A stretch of 64,000 nucleotides of DNA, from the NCBI RefSeq assembly GCF_018847375.1, contig NZ_CP072036.1, positions 1,860,001-1,924,000 of the forward strand. The letters run 5' to 3'. This DNA is from Akkermansia massiliensis (lineage in GTDB: Bacteria > Verrucomicrobiota > Verrucomicrobiia > Verrucomicrobiales > Akkermansiaceae). Shown piece after piece: positions 46,483-54,456 of the stretch. The position numbers were made by a program, and so were the translations under genes. The first letter of the stretch is position 1. Each line of letters starts with the position of its first letter. Below the pieces are notes generated by a model, which saw nothing but the letters and a program-made list of their open reading frames with translations, was not told the DNA's origin and did no database searches.

Positions 46483-47519
46483 TTTCCGTCATCGTTCCCG
46501 TCTATAACGCGGAGGCTTATCTTTCCCGCTGCATGGAAAGCATTCTGAACCAGACGTACCGGGATATTCAGGTCATCTGCGTGAATGACGGTTCCACGGA
46601 CTCCAGTGGGGACATGCTGGAAGAACTGCGCCGCCGGGATGGCCGGGTACAGGTGGCTTGCCGGGAAAACTCCGGCTTGTCCGCCTCCCGGAATGCCGGG
46701 CTGGAGCTGGCGGAAGGGGAATACGTGATGTTTGTGGACGCGGACGACTGGCTGGACGAACACGCGTGCGCGGACGCGATGGAAGCCATGCTGGGAAGGG
46801 ACGCGGACATCGTGTTCTGGAGCTATGCCAGGGAATATGGAACGACGTCCGCCCCGGTGCTGTTCTGGCGCGAGGAGCGGGTGTTTGAAGGGGAATCCAT
46901 GGAATGGCTGAGGAACCGGCTCCTGGGGCCGTCCGGGGCTGAACTGGGGCGTCCGGAACGGCTGGACTCCTACGGTACGGCCTGGGGCAAGCTCTACAGG
47001 CGTTCCCTGTTCCGGGAAGGGGAAGCCTCCTTCGTGGACACGGCCCTGATCGGCTCCGCGGAAGACGTGCTCTGCAATCTTTCCCTGTTCCGGGCGGCCC
47101 GCAGGGCGGTGTACATCCCCACCACCTTCTACCATTACCGGAAGACGGCGGCGGGAGCCCTGACCAAGCGGTACAAGCCGGAGCTGGCGGACCAGTGGGA
47201 GGAACTCTTCCGCCGGATGGAGCGGCAGGTGCGGGAAAGCGGAGCTTATCCGGAAGCGGAGCAGGCCCTGCGGAACCGCATGGCGCTCTCCGTCATTTTC
47301 CTGGGCTTGAACGTCTGCGACGCTCCGGCCTCCTCCTTCCGGAAATGCCGTATTCTCCATGAACTGCTGAAACGGGATTGGTGCCGGGAGGCGGTGAAAG
47401 GACTACCCACAGCATCTCTCCCTCCCCACTGGAAAGCGTTTTTCCTGACCGTGAAGCTGGGGTTCGTCCCCGGTTTGTACCTGCTTCTTCTGACCATTAA
47501 AAAAATTCTGGCAAAATGA
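46479..47519 (+). CDS. Family 2 glycosyltransferase
   Basis: 346 residues from GTG 46479. The start is decided by the GTGA overlap, the purine-rich AAGGAAAGGGGG at 46461-46472 and the family start VISVIVPVYN. GT-A motifs: VNDGSTDSSG and MFVDADDWL. The C terminus ends in a hydrophobic/basic segment (FVPGLYLLLLTIKKILAK) that could attach it to the inner membrane. Repeat-unit transferase of unknown linkage. Overlaps the next gene by ATGA. Confidence 0.88.
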   Translation: MISVIVPVYNAEAYLSRCMESILNQTYRDIQVICVNDGSTDSSGDMLEELRRRDGRVQVACRENSGLSASRNAGLELAEGEYVMFVDADDWLDEHACADAMEAMLGRDADIVFWSYAREYGTTSAPVLFWREERVFEGESMEWLRNRLLGPSGAELGRPERLDSYGTAWGKLYRRSLFREGEASFVDTALIGSAEDVLCNLSLFRAARRAVYIPTTFYHYRKTAAGALTKRYKPELADQWEELFRRMERQVRESGAYPEAEQALRNRMALSVIFLGLNVCDAPASSFRKCRILHELLKRDWCREAVKGLPTASLPPHWKAFFLTVKLGFVPGLYLLLLTIKKILAK

Positions 47520-48634
47520 CCCCTCAACGAGTGCTCATGGTATTCACCATCATGAACCGCGGCGGAGCGGAAACGATGGTGATGAACTATTACCGCCGCA
47601 TGGACCGCGGCAAGCTCCAGTTTGACTTTCTGGTGCACCGGGAGACGCCCGGCATTTATGAAGAGGAAATCCGGAGGCTGGGAGGGCGGATTTACAGGCT
47701 GCCGCCCATCACCCTGCGCGGTCTGGCGGCGTATCAGGAAAAAATAGCGGCTTTTTTTGACGGACATCCGGAATACAGGATGGTTCACGGCCACTGTTCC
47801 GAGCTGGGCTACTGGGTATATCGTGAGGCGGCGGCGCGGAACATTCCTTTCATTGCGGCGCATGCCCACAGCTCTCCGGTAGGAATTGATAAAAACTCCC
47901 TGTTCCGCTTCGTGCTCAAGCACCTGATGCGTCCCTGCCTGACCCACCGGTTCACATGTAACGAACTGTGCGGGCGCTGGCTTTTCGGCCGCAGGGGCGC
48001 GCGTGACGCCATCGTCGTCCGGAACGCCATTGACGCGGGGCGGTTCACCTATTCCCCGGAGGTCCGGGAGCGGGTGCGGAAGGAAATGGGCTGGGAAGGC
48101 AGGCTGGTAGTGGGCCACATCGGCAATTTTTCCTGGCCCAAAAACCACGAATTCCTGCTGCGCGTCTTCCGCGCCCTGCTGGCGGTAAGGCCGGACGCCC
48201 TGCTGGCGCTGGTGGGAAGCGGCGGGGAAGGAGAGGGCAGGATCCGGCAGGAGGCGGAGCGGCCTGAATGGGACGGAAGCATCCGCCTGCTGGGCGGCAG
48301 GGATGACGTTGCCGCCCTGGTGCAGGGGATGGATGTCTTTGTCTTCCCCTCCCGGTTTGAAGGCTTCGGCATTGCGATGCTGGAAGCGCAGGCGGCGGGG
48401 CTGCCCGTGGTGGCGTCCGACCAGGTGCCGGGGGATGGAGCGGTGGTCCCGGGCCATGTGAATTTTATGTCCCTGAAAAAATCCCCCGCCGCCTGGGCGC
48501 GGAAAATAGCGGAACTGGCGGACGGCTGGCAACGGACGGATGCGTCCGCCTTCATCCGTGAAGCGGGGCTGGACATCGTCCGCAATGCGGAAAAGCTTCA
48601 GGAACTCTATCTGTCACAGGGAGGTGAAGCATGA
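47516..48634 (+). CDS. Family 4 glycosyltransferase (EpsF-like)
   Basis: 372 residues (ATGA overlap). It begins VLMVFTIMNRGGAETMVMNYYRRM and has FDFLVHRETPGIYEEEIRRLGG, the beginning typical of EpsF-type GT4 enzymes. The donor half has HIGNFSWPKNHEFLL and FPSRFEGFGIAMLEAQAAGLP. Probable role in repeat-unit synthesis; acceptor unknown. Confidence 0.88.
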   Translation: MTPQRVLMVFTIMNRGGAETMVMNYYRRMDRGKLQFDFLVHRETPGIYEEEIRRLGGRIYRLPPITLRGLAAYQEKIAAFFDGHPEYRMVHGHCSELGYWVYREAAARNIPFIAAHAHSSPVGIDKNSLFRFVLKHLMRPCLTHRFTCNELCGRWLFGRRGARDAIVVRNAIDAGRFTYSPEVRERVRKEMGWEGRLVVGHIGNFSWPKNHEFLLRVFRALLAVRPDALLALVGSGGEGEGRIRQEAERPEWDGSIRLLGGRDDVAALVQGMDVFVFPSRFEGFGIAMLEAQAAGLPVVASDQVPGDGAVVPGHVNFMSLKKSPAAWARKIAELADGWQRTDASAFIREAGLDIVRNAEKLQELYLSQGGEA

Positions 48635-49521
48635 AACCCCTGCTCACCGTCTTCACGCCCTCCTTCAACAGGGCGGACTGCCTGCGCCACTGCTATGAAA
48701 GCCTGCGGCGGCAGACCTGCCGTGATTTTATCTGGCTGGTGGTGGACGACGGCTCCACCGACGGCACGAAGGAACTGGTGAAGGAATGGATGCGGGAAGG
48801 CGCGCTGGACATACGCTGCCACCATCAGGAAAACGGAGGCATGCATGCCGCCCACAATGCCGCGTATGAATTGATGGACACGGAACTCAATGTCTGCCTG
48901 GATTCCGACGACCTGATGCCGGAAGACGCCGTGGCCTCCATTCTGGAATTCTGGGAACGTCACGGAAGTGACCGTGTGGCCGGACTGGCAGGGCTGGATG
49001 CGGACGTGAAGACGGGGGAACTCATCGGCACGGCCTTTGCAGGGGATGTGCAGGAAACCACATTGACCGGGTTTTATGCGGCGGGAGGCCGCGGAGACAA
49101 GAAGCTGGTGTACCGCACCGCGCTGATGAAGCAATTGCCGCCGTATCCCGTCTTTCCCGGTGAAAAATACGTGGGGCTGGGCTACAAGTACATGCTGGCG
49201 GACCGCGTCGCCCCGCTGCTTACGATGAACAAGGTGCTTTGCCTGGTGGAATACCGGGAGGACGGCTCCTCCAGGAACATGTTCCGCCAATACGTGCTCA
49301 ACCCGCGGGGATTCGCCTTTCTGCGGAAGGAGGGAATGAAATACCAGCCCTCCCGGCGTCGGCGGTTCATGGAGGCGGTTCATTACGTCTCCGCCTCCCT
49401 GCTGGCCCGCAATCCGGGTTTTTTGCGGGAATCACCGCGACCGTTGCTGACTCTGGCGGCCCTGCCGTTCGGAGTGGTCCTGACAGGACTCATTCTGGCC
49501 AAAAACGGAAGAAAGGAATAA
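48631..49521 (+). CDS. Family 2 glycosyltransferase
   Basis: 296 residues (ATGA overlap), shorter than the other GT2 genes here. GT-A motifs: LTVFTPSFNRADCL, VDDGSTDGTKE and the metal-binding LDSDDLMP. HHQENGGMHAAHNAAYE is the usual donor-site segment. The C terminus has one hydrophobic stretch (LLTLAALPFGVVLTGLILA), suggesting membrane attachment. AAAGGAATA at 49512-49520 provides a weak ribosome site for the next gene. Confidence 0.87.
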   Translation: MKPLLTVFTPSFNRADCLRHCYESLRRQTCRDFIWLVVDDGSTDGTKELVKEWMREGALDIRCHHQENGGMHAAHNAAYELMDTELNVCLDSDDLMPEDAVASILEFWERHGSDRVAGLAGLDADVKTGELIGTAFAGDVQETTLTGFYAAGGRGDKKLVYRTALMKQLPPYPVFPGEKYVGLGYKYMLADRVAPLLTMNKVLCLVEYREDGSSRNMFRQYVLNPRGFAFLRKEGMKYQPSRRRRFMEAVHYVSASLLARNPGFLRESPRPLLTLAALPFGVVLTGLILAKNGRKE

Positions 49522-49526
49522 CGGAA

Positions 49527-50688
49527 ATGAAAATAGCCTATGTACTGGATGATCTGGACGCGGCGGGCGGCATTCAGGCCGTGACCCGCGCCAAGGCTGC
49601 CGCCCTGGCTGCCATCCCCGGCAATGAAATAATGCTGGTGACGGCCAATGATTCCCGGCGGACCGCTTCCTCCCTCCCTCCGGGCGTGAAGGTGGTTCAC
49701 CTGGGTGTGAACTACTATGAGGACGACTGGAAGGGATTCCTGTATGTGCTGAAGGGCATTCTGGTCCGGCGCAGGAGGCATGCGAAAGCTCTGCGGAAGG
49801 CGCTGGATGAACTCCGTCCGGATATAGTCGTCTCCGTCGGGCAGTCGGAAAAATTCATGATACCGCGCCTGTCGCGCGACAAGCCGTGGAAAACCGTGCG
49901 CGAATTCCACTACTCCGGAACGTACCGGAAGGACTATGCGCGGCTTCAGGGGGGAATCCGTGCGCGCGTAATGGCTGCTCTTTCCGACTTCTATGAATTC
50001 GGCCTCCGCAGGGGAACCTATGACGCTACCGTCGTTCTCACCCGGCAGGACCGGGAAGAAAACTGGAAGGGCAGGCGGGGAGTGCATGTCATCCCCAATC
50101 CGTGCGTATGGCGGCCGGAGCGGGTTGCTCCCCTGGAACGTCCGCGGGCTGTGGCCGTTGGGCGGCTGGTTCCGGTGAAGGGATTCGGCCTGCTGGTACG
50201 CGCGTGGGAAAAAGTGGCCGCCGTTCATCCGGACTGGAAACTGGAAATTTGGGGGGGACGGTCCGGAGCGCGGTTCTCTTGAACGCCTGGTCCGGGGAAA
50301 AGGGCTGGAAAAAAACGTGCTGCTGCGCGGAGCCACAGGGGAGGTGCAGGAAAAACTGCTTCAATCCTCCATGCTGGTATTCCCCTCCCTCTTTGAAGGC
50401 TTCGGCATGGTGCTGGTGGAAGCCATGGCGTGCGGCGTGCCGTGCGTGGCTTTTGAATGCCCGTGCGGTCCGCGGGACGTCATTTCCCCGGAAGAAGACG
50501 GCTTGCTGGTTCCCCCCGGGGATACGGACGCCCTGGCCCGCGCCATCATCCGGCTGATGGAACAGCCGGAGCTAAGGAGCCGCCTGGGGGAAGCCGCCCG
50601 GAACAAGGCGGCCCGTTATGCGATGGATCCCGTCTGCGCCGCGTGGATGGACCTCTTCCGTCAATTAAACTCTTCTTCATCACGCTAA
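49527..50688 (+). pseudogene. Family 4 glycosyltransferase split by a frameshift at a G7 tract
   Basis: Starting at ATG 49527 the frame encodes a GT4 (MKIAYVLDDLDAAGGIQAVT, VAVGRLVPVKGFGLLVRAWE, DWKLEIWG) and then leaves the family and stops at 50282. The other frame continues the protein exactly (GPERGSLERLVRGKGLEKNV, FEGFGMVLVEAMACGVP, SRLGEAARNKAARYA) to TAA at 50686-50688. Removing one G from the seven at 50251-50257 joins the two as IWGDGPERG, the canonical GT4 GxGPExxxLE segment. So the sequence given encodes a non-functional enzyme by one extra G. It may be a phase-variable OFF state, a fixed mutation or a base-call error. Confidence 0.88.
50251..50257 (+). repeat. G7 tract at the glycosyltransferase frameshift
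   Basis: Seven G residues where the reading frame of the glycosyltransferase breaks; six would restore it. An A7 run follows at 50309-50315, after the in-frame stop, and is not the cause. Confidence 0.85.
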
Positions 50689-50707
50689 CCTTTATTTTCA
50701 TAAAAAC

Positions 50708-51775
50708 ATGCCGCTCGTTTCCATCATCATTCCCTGCTACAACGTAGCCCCCTTCATGAAAAAATGCCTGGATACCGTCTGCTCCCAGACGCTCCGGGAC
50801 ATTCAAATCATCTGCATCAACGACGGCTCCGGGGATGGAACCCTGGACATCCTGAGGGAATATGAAGCCGCGGATGAACGGTTCGTCGTCATCGACCAGC
50901 CGAATGCGGGCGTGGCGGCGGCGCGGAACGCCGGGCTGGATGCGGCTTCCGGGGAATACATCGGCTTTGTGGACCCGGACGACTACATTTCCCCCGTCAT
51001 GTTCCAGCGCCTGTATCTGGCGGCGGAGGAATACCGGGCGGACGTGGCGTGCATGGGGGCGACGATTGCGGGGGACATGCCCCTCTCCGTCCGCTGGAGC
51101 ATGCTCAACGGCCTGCAATGCCCGGAATGGCATTGCGGTAACTATGACTTCACGACGATGGGGCCGTTCAGCGAACTGTGCTGGGACAAGCTGTACCGGG
51201 CGGAATTCCTGAAAAAGACGGGTCTGCGCTTCAGGGCGGGGATGCGGCAGGGGAGCGACGCCCTCTTCAACAACCTGCTCCAGCCCTATGTGAAAAGAAT
51301 CGTGAAAATACCGGACTGCCTGTACATCTACCGTCCTACCCGCCCGGACTCCCTGGTGAACGTGTACAAGGCCCCGGACAAAAAGGGTTCCGGCTTTTAT
51401 CCGGCTCTGGAACGCATTGACCTGATTGCGGCGGCCTACCGGGAACAGGGCGTGCTGGAAAGAGCCGGGATTACGGTGCTGAACTGGCTGAACGGCAGCA
51501 TCCAGCTCTTTTCCTCCAACCTGTTGAACCAGACGGCGGCAGAAAAAAAGGAGGCTCTGGACGCCGTCCGGACGCTACTGGACAAATATGAATGGCGTGA
51601 GTTCGTCAAATCCCCGGAATCCCCCTTCCGCCTGTTGAGACACATTGCGAAAGGGAACGACTTCCGCGTTCGGTGCGCCCTCTTCGGCATCTACCGGGTC
51701 CTGCATTCCCGGCTGGGAACGAAGCTGGTGGACCTCTGCACCCGCATCATCAACCTGCGCGGAAGTGCCCGGTAG
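50708..51775 (+). CDS. Family 2 glycosyltransferase, last gene of the polysaccharide operon
   Basis: 355 residues, 19 bases after the broken glycosyltransferase. GT-A motifs: VSIIIPCYNVAPF, INDGSGDGTL and the metal-binding FVDPDDYIS. The sequence WDKLYRAEFLKKTGLRF is the usual segment after the donor site. It closes the plus-strand operon and converges on the aspartic protease gene 22 bases further on. A small imperfect hairpin (GCGTT-GACGG-AACGC, 51783-51797) sits in that gap without a clear T-tract. Confidence 0.87.
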   Translation: MPLVSIIIPCYNVAPFMKKCLDTVCSQTLRDIQIICINDGSGDGTLDILREYEAADERFVVIDQPNAGVAAARNAGLDAASGEYIGFVDPDDYISPVMFQRLYLAAEEYRADVACMGATIAGDMPLSVRWSMLNGLQCPEWHCGNYDFTTMGPFSELCWDKLYRAEFLKKTGLRFRAGMRQGSDALFNNLLQPYVKRIVKIPDCLYIYRPTRPDSLVNVYKAPDKKGSGFYPALERIDLIAAAYREQGVLERAGITVLNWLNGSIQLFSSNLLNQTAAEKKEALDAVRTLLDKYEWREFVKSPESPFRLLRHIAKGNDFRVRCALFGIYRVLHSRLGTKLVDLCTRIINLRGSAR

Positions 51776-51797
51776 GGTGGAGCGTTGACGGAACGCC

Positions 51798-52757
51798 TTA
51801 CTTCCCGGGGGAAAGGGCCGGGGCCGGCTGCGGACGGAGCAGACAGTCGTAAAACGGGGTGTAAAGCAGATTGTTGGGAATCAGGTAAATATACCCTTCC
51901 CGGGAATCATAGACCATGTTGAACCGTTTTAGCAGGTTGTTGCCCATGACGCCGTCCATTTCCGCGATGCTCTGAATACCGCTGGTGACGGTGGAGAAGG
52001 CGCCGGGGATGAGGGGGAGCTTGCAGCCGCCCAGTTGGATGCTGTCGAACATGACGTTTTCCAGAACCCCGGTATGGGAATCCGAACTGGAAATGCGGGA
52101 AAGGGAAAACGGCTTTTGGCTGCCCAGCAAATGATGTTTTTTGACGAAAGGCGTATTGAGGTCCAGGACACGGTCAGAGCCGGTATCCACGGATAAACGG
52201 AGCTGGTAGGTTTTCCCGTTGACCGTCACTTGTGCGGGGACAATCGGAACGCCCATCACGTACTCAATCTTCAGGCGGATGGCATTCGCCGGCGGCGTAT
52301 AGGAACCGTGCGGGTACAGGTAAATCTTCCGGTCCGTGTAATTCACTTCCGTTACCTGCCGTTGGATGAACCAGAGGCCCAGCACGCCGTCCCACTGGTC
52401 CGGTGAATAGGGAATGGCAATAAAGGGAACGTGCTCCAGGCTTCGTCCTCCGATGGTGAATTTGTTCTCCGTGCTCGCGCGTACTTCATCGGACCCTGTG
52501 GCGCCATGGTTGACGACGGTCTCGTTGAATTCCATGGGAACGCCTTTCAGGGAATTGGTGCTGATGACCATGGATGTGGCTCCGGTATCAAAAAGAAAAC
52601 GCAGGGGACGGCTGCCATTGACGCTCCCCTTCACGTAAATGCGGCTGGCAGTGCCCAGCTCAAAGGGAATGCTGTCAATAGGAACATTGGCCGCCTGTGC
52701 AGGGAAAAAAGGGACCAGTAAAATAGACAGAAACGACAGGATTTTTTTCATACGCAT
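51798..52757 (-). CDS. Periplasmic retropepsin-like protease with two DTG motifs
   Basis: 319 residues with a signal peptide (MRMKKILSFLSILLVPFFPAQA). Two aspartic-protease half-sites are present in one chain: FDTGATSMV with D57 and VDTGSDRVL with D191. Each is followed by a hydrophobic-hydrophobic-Gly element (VLGLWF near 126, VMGNNLL near 278). Retroviral-type proteases usually dimerise to bring two such Asp together; here a single chain could do so, as in pepsin. Predicted to be secreted to the periplasm. Substrate unknown. On its strand a TATAAA (plus 52763-52768) lies 5 bases before the start, and a perfect 12-bp palindrome lies at 52799-52810. Confidence 0.75.
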   Translation of the reverse strand: MRMKKILSFLSILLVPFFPAQAANVPIDSIPFELGTASRIYVKGSVNGSRPLRFLFDTGATSMVISTNSLKGVPMEFNETVVNHGATGSDEVRASTENKFTIGGRSLEHVPFIAIPYSPDQWDGVLGLWFIQRQVTEVNYTDRKIYLYPHGSYTPPANAIRLKIEYVMGVPIVPAQVTVNGKTYQLRLSVDTGSDRVLDLNTPFVKKHHLLGSQKPFSLSRISSSDSHTGVLENVMFDSIQLGGCKLPLIPGAFSTVTSGIQSIAEMDGVMGNNLLKRFNMVYDSREGYIYLIPNNLLYTPFYDCLLRPQPAPALSPGK

Positions 52758-53170
52758 TATCTTTTATACCAGTGAGGTGGGGTTTTTCATGAGAACAGAT
52801 GTCCGGACATTTTACGATGTCAGCCTATCTTTTGTTCAGCAACAGGTGGTTTATAGCAGGAGACTACCGGAGCCAACAGTGTAAAAAATGTTTTTCATCA
52901 AATATTAAGAATATTCTTTTTTCAGAAGAAGGATGGATGCAAATGTAATTCGTTTCATTACATGATGGTGAAATACAGCTTCTGAGTAAAGAAAGGCTCT
53001 ATTCGTCCCTTAAATGGAAAGAAAAACCGCCGAAAGCAGGATACTCGCGGCGGTTGGAGATGGTTGCTGCCACTGGTTTTGACGCTGAAGCGTTCAAATA
53101 TTCCTTTGGGTAAAAGATAAAACAGGCGTGAGATTCAACCAACTGTAATGTTTTTATTAATAGATATAGT
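52758..53170. other. Intergenic region with control sites and a terminator
   Basis: 413 bases. It holds the TATAAA box (52763-52768) and the palindrome ATGTCCGGACAT (52799-52810) upstream of the protease gene, an A+T-rich middle, and the terminator of the collar gene. No coding region is supported. Confidence 0.45.
53022..53055 (-). terminator. Terminator of the collagen-like collar gene
   Basis: An 8-bp stem (AACCGCCG at 53025-53032 with CGGCGGTT at 53048-53055), followed on the minus strand by a run of T residues. It lies about 115 bases after the stop at 53171. Confidence 0.7.
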
Positions 53171-53920
53171 CTAGTACTTGATAATGGGTATCAAAGCCAT
53201 ATTGACAGGGCGGTTTTCGTCGGCCGTCGGAACAGAGTCGGAGGCGTCAAAAATCAGAGTGCTGGTAAATCTGTCCGTATATTGTGTATGTCCTCCGTAT
53301 GTTTGATTTTTACCTGTCATTTTTGAAAACACGCCAGTTCCCCCTGATGGGCCAATTGAAATATTTGTTTGCAGTTTCCCTGTAATATTGCGGATAGCAT
53401 CCCCTTGCACGCTACCTACAGTTCTCTCTGTAGAAGTGGAACGGATGAACAGCCCGCTGTCTTTTGTCAAGTCGGGAAGGGCGAAGGTAGTTACGCCGTC
53501 GCCGCCATAGGTGGTGCTGATTGCCGCGTACAATTCCGGATACTGACTGATTTGGAGAATTGTCCCATTGCATTCCAGCCAGCCCGCCGGCGCTACGCTG
53601 CCGCAGAACCACATGAAGCAGCCAGGAGGCACGCTGGAACCTTGCGGACCTTCGGGACCTGCATCCCCTTTATCTCCCTTGTCCCCTTTGGGGCCCTGTG
53701 GACCGGCAGGGCCCTGGATGCCGGGTTCACCCTTGGGGCCTTGGGGGCCTTCCGGTCCCGGGGCTCCCGGATCGCCCTTGTCTCCTTTAGGTCCTTGACC
53801 GCCTGAGTTCCATTTTTCCTTTTCCTGTGCCGTGACGTGAATGCTTGCGTTTCCTGCATGAGCGGAAAATTCATTCTGCGTGGTCATCAGGATTCCGTTA
53901 ATCGTGATAATCTCATTCAT
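53171..53920 (-). CDS. Collagen-like phage tail-collar/fibre protein
   Basis: 249 residues. Residues ~15-39 ([22 protein letters not shown]) match the N-terminal segment common in phage tail and head fibres. Residues 43-93 are 17 uninterrupted Gly-X-Y triplets ([16 protein letters not shown]...). Residues ~97-170 are a phage tail-collar domain ([36 protein letters not shown]). The C terminus ([15 protein letters not shown]) is the usual collar end. No signal peptide. No other phage gene is next to it; tRNA-Pro is 360 bases upstream. It may be a domesticated fibre, a phage remnant, or a surface/fibre protein in its own right. Confidence 0.85.
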   Translation of the reverse strand: MNEIITINGILMTTQNEFSAHAGNASIHVTAQEKEKWNSGGQGPKGDKGDPGAPGPEGPQGPKGEPGIQGPAGPQGPKGDKGDKGDAGPEGPQGSSVPPGCFMWFCGSVAPAGWLECNGTILQISQYPELYAAISTTYGGDGVTTFALPDLTKDSGLFIRSTSTERTVGSVQGDAIRNITGKLQTNISIGPSGGTGVFSKMTGKNQTYGGHTQYTDRFTSTLIFDASDSVPTADENRPVNMALIPIIKY

Positions 53921-54277
53921 GATTGTTGTCTAATTGGTTCGGGATAACCCCGGCTGGTGAACATCCTGTTTTTCCTTGGATACATATCTCCTGATTACTC
54001 GGGAACCTGTTTCAGGACAGACACCTTGCGAAAGGAATTTGCATGTATTTCAAAAAGAAGTCATCCCGCATGCAACGTCAGGCGGAAACGCCAAATGGGC
54101 AGAATACAACGATTCCACGTCCTTTTTTCCTTTTCCTAATTTTTCCGCATTGACGCGGGTTCATGGATAGAAAGACCCACATCCCCATGATGTTGAGAGG
54201 CAGGCGGACGGCAATTATTTCAATATGCCGGAAAATGAAAAACCGCCGTAAGCTTTTCAACTTACAGCGGTTAAAAG
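53921..54277. other. Intergenic region between collar gene and tRNA-Pro
   Basis: 357 bases with two short frames on the plus strand that have no recognisable product. The tRNA terminator is at its right end. No duplicated tRNA 3' end (attachment site) was found by eye. Confidence 0.4.
54236..54272 (-). terminator. Terminator downstream of tRNA-Pro
   Basis: A 12-bp stem (54241-54252 with 54261-54272, one G-T pair) and an 8-base loop, then on the minus strand TTTTTC. It lies six bases after the encoded CCA end. Confidence 0.85.
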
Positions 54278-54354
54278 TGGTCGGGTTGACAGGATTCGAA
54301 CCTGCGACCCCCTGCACCCCATGCAGGTGCGCTACCAGACTGCGCTACAACCCG
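54278..54354 (-). tRNA. tRNA-Pro (anticodon GGG)
   Basis: 77 bases including an encoded CCA. The acceptor stem is CGGGTTG/CAACCCG with discriminator A, TA follows at positions 8-9, and the D stem is GCGC/GCGC. The anticodon stem is CCTGC/GCAGG with loop ATGGGGT (anticodon GGG at plus 54318-54320). The T arm carries TTCGAAT. It reads CCC/CCU proline codons. It has its own promoter and terminator and lies back to back with argC. Confidence 0.95.
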
Positions 54355-54396
54355 ATAAAATCGGACCGACCGGGGCCGTGTCTTGCGACGGCGAGG

Positions 54397-54425
54397 TGTA
54401 TATAGGAAAACTTTAGTGTTGGCAA
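54397..54425 (-). promoter_or_regulatory. Promoter of tRNA-Pro
   Basis: On the minus strand TTGCCA (plus 54420-54425), a 17-base spacer and TATACA (54397-54402). Transcription would begin about 36 bases before the tRNA 5' end. Confidence 0.55.
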
Positions 54426-54456
54426 GAGTCTTTTTTCATAGCATACCTTTTTTGTC

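Noticed and set aside
50309..50315. A7 run as the cause of the glycosyltransferase frameshift
   Set aside because: The wrong frame already stops at 50280-50282, and the correct family sequence resumes right after the G7, before this run.
53630..53800. Repeat array that could be mistaken for CRISPR or a tandem DNA repeat
   Set aside because: The periodicity is 9 bases and encodes Gly-X-Y triplets; there are no spacers.
53568..53806. Pro/Gly-rich proteins in other frames of the collar gene
   Set aside because: They are frame shadows of the Gly-X-Y triplet repeat on the minus strand.
54060..54277. Phage attachment site duplicated from tRNA-Pro
   Set aside because: No second copy of the tRNA 3' segment could be found by eye in the neighbouring 1 kb.
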